A DNA stretch of 64,000 bases, taken from NCBI GenBank assembly GCA_963739395.1, contig CAVUAE010000001.1, positions 124,001 through 188,000 on the forward strand, written 5' to 3'. The notes below the pieces were generated by a model, which made no database searches, was not told where the DNA came from, and saw only the letters and a list, made by a program, of their open reading frames with translations. How positions within the stretch are numbered: the stretch's first letter is position 1; every line of letters begins with the position of its first letter. Positions 15,871 through 24,924 of this stretch are shown here, in pieces. This DNA comes from RBG-13-51-18 sp963739395 (GTDB lineage Bacteria; Chloroflexota; Dehalococcoidia; Dehalococcoidales; RBG-16-60-22). The translations under genes were made by a program, and so were the position numbers.

Positions 15871-16280
15871 TAAAAATGCACTTCCATCGCGTGGGGCGGG
15901 CAGGCGGGGATACATAGTCCACAGCCGATGCACTTTTCGTTATCGAATAATACCAGCAGAGTTTTCTTATCAAGCTCAAAGGCGCCCGTCGGGCAAACAG
16001 TGATACACGCGCCGCATTGAGTGCATCTTTCTTCGTTGCGCGTTACATCCTGGCTTAAGGACTGTATCTTCACGCCCGCTTTGAGTAAAAACTCAATACC
16101 TTTATCATACTCTTGCTGGTTTCCCTTAAGCTCTAAAACCAGCAGTCCTTCCTGCTCGGGCGTGATGGAAGCTTTAAGGATATTGAACTCCAGGTCATAA
16201 TCCTTAACCAGACGATATATTATTGGACGGTCCACCATACGCTTGGGGAACCGCAACACTACTTTTTTAGAAACAGCCAT
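15870..16280 (-). CDS. NIL domain plus 2x[4Fe-4S] ferredoxin, homocysteine biosynthesis
   Basis: A 136-residue two-part protein. Residues 1-75 form a NIL domain (RFPKRMVDRPIIYRLVKDYD), a small fold also found at the end of methionine ABC transporters. Residues 80-130 carry two [4Fe-4S] motifs, CTQCGACITVCPTGAF and CIGCGLCIPACPPHAM. This is the known partner of DUF39 in homocysteine formation in methanogens, thought to supply electrons or sulfur chemistry. It is 15 nt downstream of the DUF39 gene. Confidence 0.93.
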   Translation of the reverse strand: MAVSKKVVLRFPKRMVDRPIIYRLVKDYDLEFNILKASITPEQEGLLVLELKGNQQEYDKGIEFLLKAGVKIQSLSQDVTRNEERCTQCGACITVCPTGAFELDKKTLLVLFDNEKCIGCGLCIPACPPHAMEVHF

Positions 16281-16295
16281 TGTTTACCTCTTTAC

Positions 16296-17504
16296 CTACA
16301 CCTCGATAGGGCGTTCCGTTAACGATTTATAAGTGACGCCGGATTCTACGCCCGGCAATAATGCTACTGGCTCTGCGAGGAGGAATTTACCGGACTTAAT
16401 CCATCCCTTCAATATATTGGCAATTTCCAGCGCTTTTGGATAGCTGGAACGTGAGGCAGTAGGCACCACTTTATCTTTTATTCTAATCTTACCGCTCTTA
16501 AGCTCGGCATAGCTGACTTCGCCTAATTTATCCGGTTTGCGTTGCGGGTAGGCATCGGAGTAATCCACTACAGGAGCGAGAATGTCTGCGTCCGTAACCA
16601 GCGTATATTGCAGTATTTCTTCGGATAATATAGGGATTGGCACACCTATACCCACCGTCAGGCTGCACCCATAACCCTGTACGCTCGTTCCTACCAACCA
16701 TTTGGCATTCATTTGCTTGAGGTCGCCGATGACGGCTAAAGTCCCACCGCCTTCTTTAGGAATGCCTTTTTCCGTACGTGGCACGTTTGGATTATGCTGC
16801 GTACCCTGCCAGGCGACAAATCCCGTCCCTCCCCCAAGAAATATCTTGGTGCCGATGCCGATAGTCTTATAAAACGGGTCGTTGAATAAAGGCGAAAGTT
16901 GTCCCGCCGAGCTGTAGTTAGCGTTACCCAGTTTCGGTTTTAATACGCCCATATAGGTGTAAAGCATTTTATCAGAGGTATTTACCGCCACGTTGTAGTT
17001 CTGGTAGGCGTTGCGGATGTTAAAAAGGACGGCTTCATTCAAGTCCTTGATGTTTATCCAGGTCTCCAGCTTCTTGCGGGGGTAGCAGTCCGTGCCGTAA
17101 GCTGTGGCTATAAGTCGTACGTCTTTGCCTGACACCAACTCTTCGATAACATGCCCACCGCCATAATTGAAATCTCCGGGATGCACGCGGTTACGCGGGT
17201 CATCGTCCGGCAGGGCATTAGCTCCCAGGAATAAATCAGCCGCTGCTAAACCAGTGTAGGCTGGCACGTCATTAAGGTAAGACCTGCCTCCTCCAAGCTT
17301 TATGCGCGGTTTGGCATGACCAATATTGAAATAAGCCCCGGAGGAGCACATAATCCCGAAAGTGCCCGTCGTGACGACATCAACTTCCTGAGCGGTTTTC
17401 TTGACGCCTTTTTCTTTGGCAATCTCGATGATTTCCTCGGCGTTAAAGACAACCGCTTTGCCTTCTTTGATTTTCTGGTTAATTTCCGCTATTGTTTTTG
17501 CCAA
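16296..17504 (-). CDS. homocysteine biosynthesis protein (HcyBio, DUF39)
   Basis: DUF39/COG1900 protein of about 402 residues, involved in forming homocysteine from aspartate semialdehyde. The TTG at 17504 is chosen because it gives the family N-terminus (M)AKTIAEINQKIKEGKAVV; the frame to 17549 adds unrelated residues. The TTG has a weak AAGGGG upstream. Motifs include GTFGIMCSSGAYFNIGH with the essential-type cysteine, LGGGRSYLNDVPAYTG and VHPGDFNYGGGHVIEEL. It leads the locus with the NIL-ferredoxin and UPF0280 proteins and is divergent from aspS. Confidence 0.93.
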   Translation of the reverse strand: MAKTIAEINQKIKEGKAVVFNAEEIIEIAKEKGVKKTAQEVDVVTTGTFGIMCSSGAYFNIGHAKPRIKLGGGRSYLNDVPAYTGLAAADLFLGANALPDDDPRNRVHPGDFNYGGGHVIEELVSGKDVRLIATAYGTDCYPRKKLETWINIKDLNEAVLFNIRNAYQNYNVAVNTSDKMLYTYMGVLKPKLGNANYSSAGQLSPLFNDPFYKTIGIGTKIFLGGGTGFVAWQGTQHNPNVPRTEKGIPKEGGGTLAVIGDLKQMNAKWLVGTSVQGYGCSLTVGIGVPIPILSEEILQYTLVTDADILAPVVDYSDAYPQRKPDKLGEVSYAELKSGKIRIKDKVVPTASRSSYPKALEIANILKGWIKSGKFLLAEPVALLPGVESGVTYKSLTERPIEV

Positions 17505-17585
17505 CTGTACCAACCCCTTTTCCCAAAAGCATTTCCGATGGGATAACATAAATTTTAACAGACCTTTGCCTCCAATACAACTACC

Positions 17586-17614
17586 TTGAAGCTACCTGCC
17601 TTATACGTTATAAT
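17586..17614 (+). promoter_or_regulatory. promoter of aspS-tig-clpP
   Basis: -35 TTGAAG (17586-17591) and -10 TATAAT (17609-17614) have a 17-nt spacer. The leader would be about 27 nt, carrying CAGGAG before the TTG start of aspS. Confidence 0.8.
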
Positions 17615-17647
17615 CAAAAGTGAACCCCCTATTTACAGGAGATTGAT

Positions 17648-19444
17648 TTGTATCGGACTCACACCTGTGGTTCTCTAAGAAAAGAATATATCGGCAATAC
17701 CGTTTCGCTTGCCGGCTGGGTCAACCGCCGACGCGACCATGGCGGTTTGGTCTTTATCGACCTGCGCGATAGGGAGGGTATTGTGCAGACTGTTTTCAAT
17801 CCGGAAATTGCGCCGAAGGCATTAAAAATAGCCGAGCAGTTACGCAGCGAATACGTTGTGACGCTTACCGGTGAAGTAGCTTTACGCCCCAAGGGTACAG
17901 AAAACCCGAAGCTGCCTACCGGTGATGTTGAAGTCATCGTAAAAAAAGCTGAAATACTTAATACTGCCAATACTCCTCCCTTCTATATCAACGAAGAAGT
18001 CGAGGTTGACGAAAATGTGCGTCTTAAGTACCGCTATCTTGATTTACGTCGCCCCCGCATGAAGGAGAATTTACAATTACGGCATCGCGTCACCAAGTTC
18101 ATGCACGATTTTCTGGATGCCCGCGGCTTTACCGAGGTGGAAACACCTACATTTATAAAAAGTACTCCGGAAGGCGCCCGCGACTATCTGGTGCCTAGCC
18201 GTATCCACCCCGGCAGTTTTTACGCTTTACCCCAGTCGCCGCAGCAGCTTAAGCAGCTATTGATGGTTGGTGGACTGGAAAAATATTATCAGCTTGCCCG
18301 TTGTTATCGCGACGAAGACTTGCGTGCTGACCGCCAGCCGGAACATACCCAACTTGATGTAGAAATGAGTTTCGTTATACGGGAAGACGTGCTCCAGTTG
18401 CTTGAGGAGTTATACACCGCTTTAGCCAAGGCAGTCAAACCCGAACTTAAGTTGATTCGTCCTTTCCCTCGCTTAACCTATGCCGATGCTATGTTACGCT
18501 ACGCCACGGAAAAACCGGATTTACGCTACGAATTGGAAATCGCTGATATCACGGACATTGCGCAAAAGACGGATTTTACTGTTTTTAAAACGGCTATTGC
18601 GAACGGCGGTAAAGCCAGGGTGTTGGCGGCTCCCGGCTGCGGTGAATACACGCGCCACCAGCTTGAAGAGCTAAATCAATTGGCAACAAGCGCCGGCGCT
18701 AAAGGTTTGTTGACTATTTCTTTAGGTGCGCCGGGCGGCAGTTTAAAAGACCTCACTCAAGATATGGTAAAATCTGTCGCCGTCAAATATTTGAGTCTGG
18801 AGCAGGTCAGGGAAATTGCGAAAGCTTGTAAAGCCAAAAAAGGCGACCTTCTACTTATCATTGCCGGTCAACCGGAGAAAATTTATCCTGCTTTAGATGC
18901 CCTGCGATGTGAAATAGCACGGCGCTTAAATCTGGCTGACCCTAATATTTTATATTTCGTCTTTATTGTGGATTTCCCGCTTATTATACGTAATCAGGAA
19001 ACAGGGCGGTGGGAGGCAGCTAATAACCCCTTTACCCACCCCCGCGAAGAAGACATACCCTTGCTGGAAACCGCGCCGGAAAAGGTTATTGGCATGAACT
19101 ACGACCTTGCCTGTAACGGATTGGAACTTGCCAGCGGCAGTATCCGTATTCATCGGTCTGACCTGCAAAAGAAGATATTAAAGATTCTGGGATACAGTGA
19201 CGAGCGTATCAGTCAGCTTTTCGGGCATATGCTGGAAGCCTTTGATTTCGGCGCACCGCCTCACGGCGGTTTTGGCGCTGGCATCGACCGTACCGTCATG
19301 GTTTTGTCTGGAGAGCCGAATATCCGCGACGTCATGGCTTTCCCTAAGAATCAAAGCGCCATAGATATGACCCTCAACGCCCCTTCACATGTTACTAAAG
19401 AGCAGTTGAAAGAGCTGCATATTCGCCTAGAGGAAGAAGAGTAA
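17648..19444 (+). CDS. aspS: aspartyl-tRNA synthetase
   Basis: Class II synthetase of 598 residues, the bacterial type with an inserted GAD domain. It starts at TTG with CAGGAG upstream, giving (M)YRTHTCGSLRKEYIG. The anticodon-binding OB fold contains GWVNRRRDHGGLVFIDLRD. Motif 2 is CYRDEDLRADRQPEHTQLD and motif 3 is GFGAGIDRTVM. Whether it is discriminating or also charges tRNA-Asn cannot be told here. It heads an operon with trigger factor and ClpP. Confidence 0.97.
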   Translation: MYRTHTCGSLRKEYIGNTVSLAGWVNRRRDHGGLVFIDLRDREGIVQTVFNPEIAPKALKIAEQLRSEYVVTLTGEVALRPKGTENPKLPTGDVEVIVKKAEILNTANTPPFYINEEVEVDENVRLKYRYLDLRRPRMKENLQLRHRVTKFMHDFLDARGFTEVETPTFIKSTPEGARDYLVPSRIHPGSFYALPQSPQQLKQLLMVGGLEKYYQLARCYRDEDLRADRQPEHTQLDVEMSFVIREDVLQLLEELYTALAKAVKPELKLIRPFPRLTYADAMLRYATEKPDLRYELEIADITDIAQKTDFTVFKTAIANGGKARVLAAPGCGEYTRHQLEELNQLATSAGAKGLLTISLGAPGGSLKDLTQDMVKSVAVKYLSLEQVREIAKACKAKKGDLLLIIAGQPEKIYPALDALRCEIARRLNLADPNILYFVFIVDFPLIIRNQETGRWEAANNPFTHPREEDIPLLETAPEKVIGMNYDLACNGLELASGSIRIHRSDLQKKILKILGYSDERISQLFGHMLEAFDFGAPPHGGFGAGIDRTVMVLSGEPNIRDVMAFPKNQSAIDMTLNAPSHVTKEQLKELHIRLEEEE

Positions 19445-19460
19445 TCAGTCTGGAGGAAAC

Positions 19461-20780
19461 TTGAAAGTAACGAAAGAAAAAATTGAAAACTGCCAGGCTT
19501 TTCTCACTATCGAGATGGAGTCGGTAGAAATGGAAGACGGGATGCTACATGCCTACCAACACCTGGTGCAAAGAGCTGATATCCCGGGCTTTCGTAAAGG
19601 CAAAGCCCCACGGGATATCGTAGAACGCACATTAGGTAAGGGACGGCTTCTCGAAGAAGCTATCGACCATATTATCCCGCAGGCATATGAGCAGGCATGC
19701 AAAGAGCAGTCAATCGAGCCTTATGCCCAGCCAAGTCTGGAAATCACGAAAGCTGAGCCGCTGACCTTTAAAGCCGTCGTGCCTCTCAAGCCTAATATCA
19801 CGCTGGGCGACTATAAGAGTATCAGGATGACGCCAGAAACAGTTGATATAAAAGATGAAAATATAAATTCTGTCATTGAAGAACTGCGACATCAGCATGC
19901 CACGTGGGAGCCTGTAGATAGAGCGGTGGATTATAATAACATGGTAGTTATCGATATTAATTCTACCTACGAAGAAAAGCCGTTAATAAATAAAATTGGT
20001 TCTCAATATTTAGTAACGAAGGATTCTCTCTCACCAGCACCGGGATTCGCCGCCCAAATCGCTGGCATGAAAAAAGGGGAGACGAAAGAGTTCGATTTAA
20101 CCTACCCGGCAGATTATCCAAGCCAACAGTATGCCGGCAAACAAGCTCATTTTAAAGTCACTCTCCACGAAGTCAAAGAAGAAAAGCTCCCTGAGCTTAA
20201 TGACGACTTCGCGCCGCAGGTATCGGCGGAGCTTAAAACGCTTACCGCACTTCGCGAGGAGGTTATAAAAAGCCTTAAACTACGCGGCGAAGAGCGCGCT
20301 CGCATGGACTTTGAAGAAAAAATTATCAATACAGCCGTGGAACAGTCGAAAATCGAATATCCACCGATACTTATAGATTTAGAAATTAACCGTATCATCA
20401 ACGACCAGTCTAGGCAACTGCAAGTGACCGGACAAAGCATGGAAAATTACCTGCGTAGCATCAACAAAACCCCTGAACAGCTACAAGAAGACTTGCGTCC
20501 TATAGCTATCCGCAATATAAATGCTTCGCTGGTTCTTAGTAAAATATCCCAGGAAGAGAAGATAGAAGTCACCGAAGATGATATTAAAAATGGCATTAGT
20601 AATATGGTTAGAGGTATCGGTGACGATAAAAAAGAAGAAATGGTAAAGCTTTTAGATACACCGCAAAACAGACAATCGATAACTCAATCGCTTAAGACGC
20701 GGAAGACTATTGAACGTCTTTCCGAAATAGCTAAAAATTCCAGTTCATCGGATAAAGAGAAAAAGGAGGAAGAAAAATGA
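19461..20780 (+). CDS. tig: trigger factor
   Basis: Ribosome-bound chaperone and prolyl isomerase of 439 residues. The ribosome-binding signature GFRKGKAPRDIVERTLGKG is near residue 40. The FKBP-type domain includes GMKKGETKEFDLTYPADY. A helical C-terminal domain follows, with a charged tail (SSSDKEKKEEEK). It starts at TTG behind CTGGAGGAAAC. Its stop overlaps the clpP start by 4 nt, a common tig-clpP arrangement. Confidence 0.96.
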   Translation: MKVTKEKIENCQAFLTIEMESVEMEDGMLHAYQHLVQRADIPGFRKGKAPRDIVERTLGKGRLLEEAIDHIIPQAYEQACKEQSIEPYAQPSLEITKAEPLTFKAVVPLKPNITLGDYKSIRMTPETVDIKDENINSVIEELRHQHATWEPVDRAVDYNNMVVIDINSTYEEKPLINKIGSQYLVTKDSLSPAPGFAAQIAGMKKGETKEFDLTYPADYPSQQYAGKQAHFKVTLHEVKEEKLPELNDDFAPQVSAELKTLTALREEVIKSLKLRGEERARMDFEEKIINTAVEQSKIEYPPILIDLEINRIINDQSRQLQVTGQSMENYLRSINKTPEQLQEDLRPIAIRNINASLVLSKISQEEKIEVTEDDIKNGISNMVRGIGDDKKEEMVKLLDTPQNRQSITQSLKTRKTIERLSEIAKNSSSSDKEKKEEEK

Positions 20781-21412
20781 ATAATTTACCATTAAACGTC
20801 ATGCCGCATGTGGTTGAAACTGGACCTAGAGGTGAACGGGCTTGGGATTTGTATTCTATGCTTTTAAAAGAGCGTATCATTATGCTCTTTACCCCGATTG
20901 ATGATACTGTAGCTAACACGCTAATTGCCCAATTGCTCTATCTGGAAAGAGAAGAACCGGAGAGAGACATCAGCATGTATATCCAAAGTCCGGGCGGTAG
21001 TATCACAGCCGGGCTTGCTATCTACGATACGATGCAGCTTATCCGTCCCCAGGTTTCTACTATCTGCGTTGGCATGGCAGCCAGTATGGCTACTGTACTG
21101 CTTTGTGCCGGTACTAAAGGCAAGCGCTACGCTTTACCACATGCCACGATTCATATGCACCAGGCTATGGGTGGCACCCAGGGACAAGCCGCAGATGTCG
21201 TTATTTATGCCAAAGAGATAATGCGTCAGCAAGACATTCTCAAGGATATTCTCGTTAAGCATACCGGCCAGAGTATGGAAAAAATCACCCACGACACCGA
21301 CCGCGACTTTTATCTAAATCCGCTGCAAGCTGTAGAATACGGGTTAATCGATGAAGTACTGAATAAACCCCCGGAAACTAAAGAGGAAAAAGGTAAAAAG
21401 GAGAAGAAATAA
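20777..21412 (+). CDS. clpP: ATP-dependent Clp protease proteolytic subunit
   Basis: Serine protease subunit of 211 residues. The active Ser is in GMAASMATVLL, the His in ATIHMHQ and the Asp in HDTDRDFYLNP. The N-terminus carries MPHVVETGPRGERAWDLYS, typical for ClpP. A Lys/Glu-rich tail of about 15 residues ends the chain. It is translationally coupled to tig through ATGA. No clpX lies downstream; the next gene is convergent. Confidence 0.97.
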   Translation: MNNLPLNVMPHVVETGPRGERAWDLYSMLLKERIIMLFTPIDDTVANTLIAQLLYLEREEPERDISMYIQSPGGSITAGLAIYDTMQLIRPQVSTICVGMAASMATVLLCAGTKGKRYALPHATIHMHQAMGGTQGQAADVVIYAKEIMRQQDILKDILVKHTGQSMEKITHDTDRDFYLNPLQAVEYGLIDEVLNKPPETKEEKGKKEKK

Positions 21413-21446
21413 CGAGATTGTCATTCTATTCTGGGATGGCAATCGA

Positions 21447-22283
21447 TTAAAGCAATTTACCCCTCACCGTCGCGTCAATCTCTTTGGTGAGGTTATAACC
21501 AGCAATCACACGACCGGCAGCGTCAACAACCTGCCGGTCTTTAGTTATCTTTATCTTGCCTTCGCTAAAGGCTTTAAGCGTGGCGACAATTAACGGTACT
21601 TCACGTAATGCTCCATGCTCGCGAACAGTCTTGAATAAAGCGTTTTCCACCCCTTCACTTGTCTTGATTTCCTCCACCGTTTTTCCTTTTATCGCTTCCC
21701 AAAGCTTATCGAAAGCCTTGCCTATTATAGGGAAAGTGCAGTAAGTTGCTGTAGGACCCATATCCAGTTCGGGTATGGCGACGTGCATTTTTATGCCTTG
21801 TGTGCTGGCTTTTGTCTCGATGAGTTTCCAGATTACTTGCTGCCATGTGCCTGCCGGTCCGCCTGGCGCTGCTGGATGAAGGTTGATAATCTTATATTTA
21901 TCACACGTAACTGGTGTGGTGACGAGCATAAAACCCGCCAGCACGCATATGTCCGGGTGGAATTTTTCCAGGCGTTTTATGACTTCATTGTCATAGTCGA
22001 TACGCCATTGTGGTAGGGGTTGTGAAAGGTCGGGATTAGGCATGCCTCTCATGGCGCGATATCTCTGGTAGGAAAAGCTGACTAGTGGGATACCGTAGTT
22101 TTTTACCATGTCTAAATATTGGTCGGTAGGCTCGGTCTCGCCATATTCTCGGCTGCAATAAACGAATTCGATTTCCGCCTTCAACTCGCCAGATTGAATA
22201 GCTTCCTGCGTGGCTTTAAGCATCCCTTTAGAGCCAGCACCCCTGCCAGTGGAAAACCAGCCTATTTTATAGGCTTGAGCCAT
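21447..22283 (-). CDS. formyltransferase-family protein (PurN/Fmt-like)
   Basis: A 278-residue protein of the formyltransferase fold. The N-terminal FSTGRGAGSKGMLKATQEAI is a folate or nucleotide-type loop. The hallmark Asn-x-His is in IINLHPAAPGGPAGTWQQ and the later Asp in ELDMGPTATY. It is longer than PurN and its substrate region differs, so phosphoribosylglycinamide is not assured as substrate. It follows the PHP gene with a 2-nt gap on the minus strand. Confidence 0.8.
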   Translation of the reverse strand: MAQAYKIGWFSTGRGAGSKGMLKATQEAIQSGELKAEIEFVYCSREYGETEPTDQYLDMVKNYGIPLVSFSYQRYRAMRGMPNPDLSQPLPQWRIDYDNEVIKRLEKFHPDICVLAGFMLVTTPVTCDKYKIINLHPAAPGGPAGTWQQVIWKLIETKASTQGIKMHVAIPELDMGPTATYCTFPIIGKAFDKLWEAIKGKTVEEIKTSEGVENALFKTVREHGALREVPLIVATLKAFSEGKIKITKDRQVVDAAGRVIAGYNLTKEIDATVRGKLL

Positions 22284-22285
22284 GT

Positions 22286-22942
22286 TTACCCTTTCTTATT
22301 AAGAATTCCTTTTACCTTCGCCCAGCTGCTGAAAAAATGGACGAAGAGCCCCGACCTTTTACCGCAAATTTTTCCCTGTGCCACCGCCTTGAGAAAATCA
22401 TCCTTGTTATTAAAGTCCGGTATTTCAATATAGGCATTGCCGATTTCATTAACCGTATGAGCGTCACTGCCGGCGCCGCCGGGGATACCGTGTTTAGACG
22501 CAAAACTACGTGCTTTATTAGAATTAGTTGAGAAAGGACTTCGCGAGTTAAGCACTTCCATCAAATCGATCTCTTCAGCTATTTGATCGATGATTTTATC
22601 TTTTAATGCCGAGCCCCGTATTGTCTCAAATGGGTGGGGTATATTAACAATGCCGTCCTGTTCGCGGATACGTTTAATTGCTTCTTGCGGCGTAATACCG
22701 CTGGGTATTGTCTTTTTCAGGAACATGCCCATAATTTCACCCTCGGTCGTGAGAATTTCTTCTGCTACGATAACCTTGAATGGAGCGATTTTCTGCATTG
22801 CCAATCCACCCTCCGCCGTACCGTGGTCGGCGATAGCGATACAGTTTATCCCTAACTCCTGGCATCGCTTAATTATCTTATCCAGTGGCGTCTGGCAATC
22901 CATGGAGTATCGGGTGTGGATATGTAAATCTGCTTTCAGCAA
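22286..22942 (-). CDS. PHP-domain phosphoesterase
   Basis: Metal-dependent phosphoesterase-like protein of 218 residues. The metal-ligand motifs are ADLHIHTRYSMD, AIADHGTAEGG, NIPHPFETIRG and GGAGSDAHTVNEIGNAYIE. The family is widespread and its substrates are small phosphate compounds or nucleotides; nothing here fixes the choice. It lies between the M24 peptidase and the formyltransferase genes in what looks like one transcript. Confidence 0.87.
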   Translation of the reverse strand: MLKADLHIHTRYSMDCQTPLDKIIKRCQELGINCIAIADHGTAEGGLAMQKIAPFKVIVAEEILTTEGEIMGMFLKKTIPSGITPQEAIKRIREQDGIVNIPHPFETIRGSALKDKIIDQIAEEIDLMEVLNSRSPFSTNSNKARSFASKHGIPGGAGSDAHTVNEIGNAYIEIPDFNNKDDFLKAVAQGKICGKRSGLFVHFFSSWAKVKGILNKKG

Positions 22943-22957
22943 ATGTTAACCTCTTTC

Positions 22958-24019
22958 TTAAAAAGTCAGTTTTTGGCTACGGGTTAATAACTTTACTTTA
23001 CCCTTCTCCATCACCACCGTATCCTCGATTCTTACGCCGCCCCAACCCGGTAAATATATGCCCGGTTCAATGGTAAACACCATACTGTCGGTAAGTTTCT
23101 CTTTAGCGTTCGGACTTAAATAGGGCAGTTCGTGTTCCGCTAACCCTACGCCATGTCCCAGTGAATGCCCGAAAGCCTCGCCGTAACCTGCTTTTTCGAT
23201 TACCTTTCTGGCAATAGCATCAGCTTGTTTACCTGTCATACCCTGATGGATTTGAGCTATCGCTTCTTGTTGGGCTTTAAGAACAATACTATAAATTTCC
23301 TTGAATTTGGCGGTTGCTTTGCTAACATATATCGTCCGTGTTAAGTCGCTGGCATAGCCGTGGTATCTGGCGCCCATATCGATAACTATCGTTTCGCCTT
23401 CATTAATAACGCGGTCGGTCGGCTTGGCATGGGGCAGTGCTGCATTAGGTCCAGACCCCACGATGATGTCGAAGAGTAACGATTCGCTGCCGTTTTCGCG
23501 CATGGCTTTTTCTAGTTCCCATGCTATCTGTTTTTCGGTCATACCGGGTTTTATCTTAGGTATAATAGATTCTAATGCTGCGTCAGTTATCTTTGACGCT
23601 TTAGCAATTAGTTTTATTTCATCCGGGTCTTTCACCGACCTTATTTCTTCCACTAGTCCATTTACCGCGATAAGCTTAACTTTTTTTAAAGCACGGCGTA
23701 ATTTCCGGTGAAAATCATACGTTACATCCCCACCCTCAAACCCCAACCGTTTAATTTTTAAGTCGTTTGCCAGCGCGGGCAGCCAGTCTTTAACGCCACC
23801 GGTGATACGTTGGATTTTAAAGTCCGGCGCCTCCGTTTTCGCTTGCTCGGTATAGCGGAAGTCCGTCGCCAGTATCGCTTGTTTGGCTGTGATTATTAAG
23901 TAACCGGCCGTGCCATGAAAACCGGAAAGATAGCGTCGGTTATCCGCCTGCGTGATGAAAATAGCGTCGATTTCTTTTTTTGCTAAATCATCACGAAGCC
24001 TTTTAAGGCGATTATTCAC
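22958..24019 (-). CDS. pepP: M24 family Xaa-Pro aminopeptidase
   Basis: Cytoplasmic metallopeptidase of 353 residues that removes residues before proline. The creatinase-like N-terminal domain has IDAIFITQADNRRYLSGF. The metal ligands appear in DMGARYHGYASDLTR, GHSLGHGVGL, FTIEPGIY and RIEDTVV. It overlaps the Xer recombinase gene by 8 nt. Confidence 0.93.
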   Translation of the reverse strand: MNNRLKRLRDDLAKKEIDAIFITQADNRRYLSGFHGTAGYLIITAKQAILATDFRYTEQAKTEAPDFKIQRITGGVKDWLPALANDLKIKRLGFEGGDVTYDFHRKLRRALKKVKLIAVNGLVEEIRSVKDPDEIKLIAKASKITDAALESIIPKIKPGMTEKQIAWELEKAMRENGSESLLFDIIVGSGPNAALPHAKPTDRVINEGETIVIDMGARYHGYASDLTRTIYVSKATAKFKEIYSIVLKAQQEAIAQIHQGMTGKQADAIARKVIEKAGYGEAFGHSLGHGVGLAEHELPYLSPNAKEKLTDSMVFTIEPGIYLPGWGGVRIEDTVVMEKGKVKLLTRSQKLTF

Positions 24020-24914
24020 TTCTATCCTCTTCCTTAGCTAGTGGATGGGCGGAGAGGTAAATTTTACGCGCACGACTCTGCGTAACATGAGTATAAATCT
24101 GCGTGGAAGATAGATCGGCGTGTCCAAGCAGTTCTTGCACAACCTTGAGGTCAGCGCCACCATCGAGCAAGTGCGTGGCGAAAGTATGGCGTAATGTATG
24201 AGGATGGACGTTTTTGTTAATATTCTGTGCGTATTTATGTATTATTTTCTGCACTCGCCTGACTAAAATCCTTTCGCCATAACGGTTAACGAATAGAGCG
24301 CTATTTTTCTTGCCGACGAGTAATTCTTTCCTGCCTTCATTAATATAGGTAGTTAATGCCTGCGACGCCGGTGCGCCGATAAGGACCACCCGCTCCTTAG
24401 ACCCTTTGCCCCAGACGCGTATCTCATTAGTCGCCAAATTTATCTGCTCCAGGTTTATGTTCACCAGTTCGCTTACACGCAGTCCGGAAGCATAAAGTAA
24501 TTCCATTAAAGCGCGGTCGCGCTGTCCTTGTGGCTGCGAAAGGTCAGGTGACTCTACCAGTCGCTTGGCTTCTTCTACAGTCAGGAAAGCAGGTAAGCGC
24601 TTATCTAGTCGGGGCGATACCGTCGTGGCTGCCGGGCTGGCTGTAATTAGTTCTTCACGCATCAGGAAACGATAAAACGACCTTATGGCTGACAGTTTAC
24701 GGGCGATGCTAGATTTGGCGAATCCACGCTCAATCAAGTGCCCTAGATAATTACGCAGTATTTGTTTATCAACGTTCTTAAGCGTCCCAACGCCTGTTTC
24801 ACTTACGTATTGAAAAAATTCAAGCAAGTCTTGGGTATAGTTACGCACCGTATATTGGGATACGTTCTTTTCCGCTTCGAGATAGGCTATGTAACGACTA
24901 TAAACTTCCTGCAT
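24012..24914 (-). CDS. xerC: tyrosine recombinase XerC/XerD
   Basis: Site-specific recombinase of 300 residues that resolves chromosome dimers. The SAM-like N-terminal domain reads YLEAEKNVSQYTVRNYTQDL. The catalytic residues are Arg in YASGLRVSELVN, His and Arg in HTLRHTFATHLL, His in LLGHADLSSTQ and the nucleophile Tyr in IYTHV. Neighbouring topA and dprA are a usual context for chromosomal Xer proteins rather than phage integrases. Confidence 0.93.
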   Translation of the reverse strand: MQEVYSRYIAYLEAEKNVSQYTVRNYTQDLLEFFQYVSETGVGTLKNVDKQILRNYLGHLIERGFAKSSIARKLSAIRSFYRFLMREELITASPAATTVSPRLDKRLPAFLTVEEAKRLVESPDLSQPQGQRDRALMELLYASGLRVSELVNINLEQINLATNEIRVWGKGSKERVVLIGAPASQALTTYINEGRKELLVGKKNSALFVNRYGERILVRRVQKIIHKYAQNINKNVHPHTLRHTFATHLLDGGADLKVVQELLGHADLSSTQIYTHVTQSRARKIYLSAHPLAKEEDRSE

Positions 24915-24924
24915 ATTATGCTAC

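Noticed and set aside
24012..24914. Xer gene as a phage integrase
   Set aside because: It sits with topA and dprA in a housekeeping run, has the two-domain Xer form and no attachment site or phage gene nearby.
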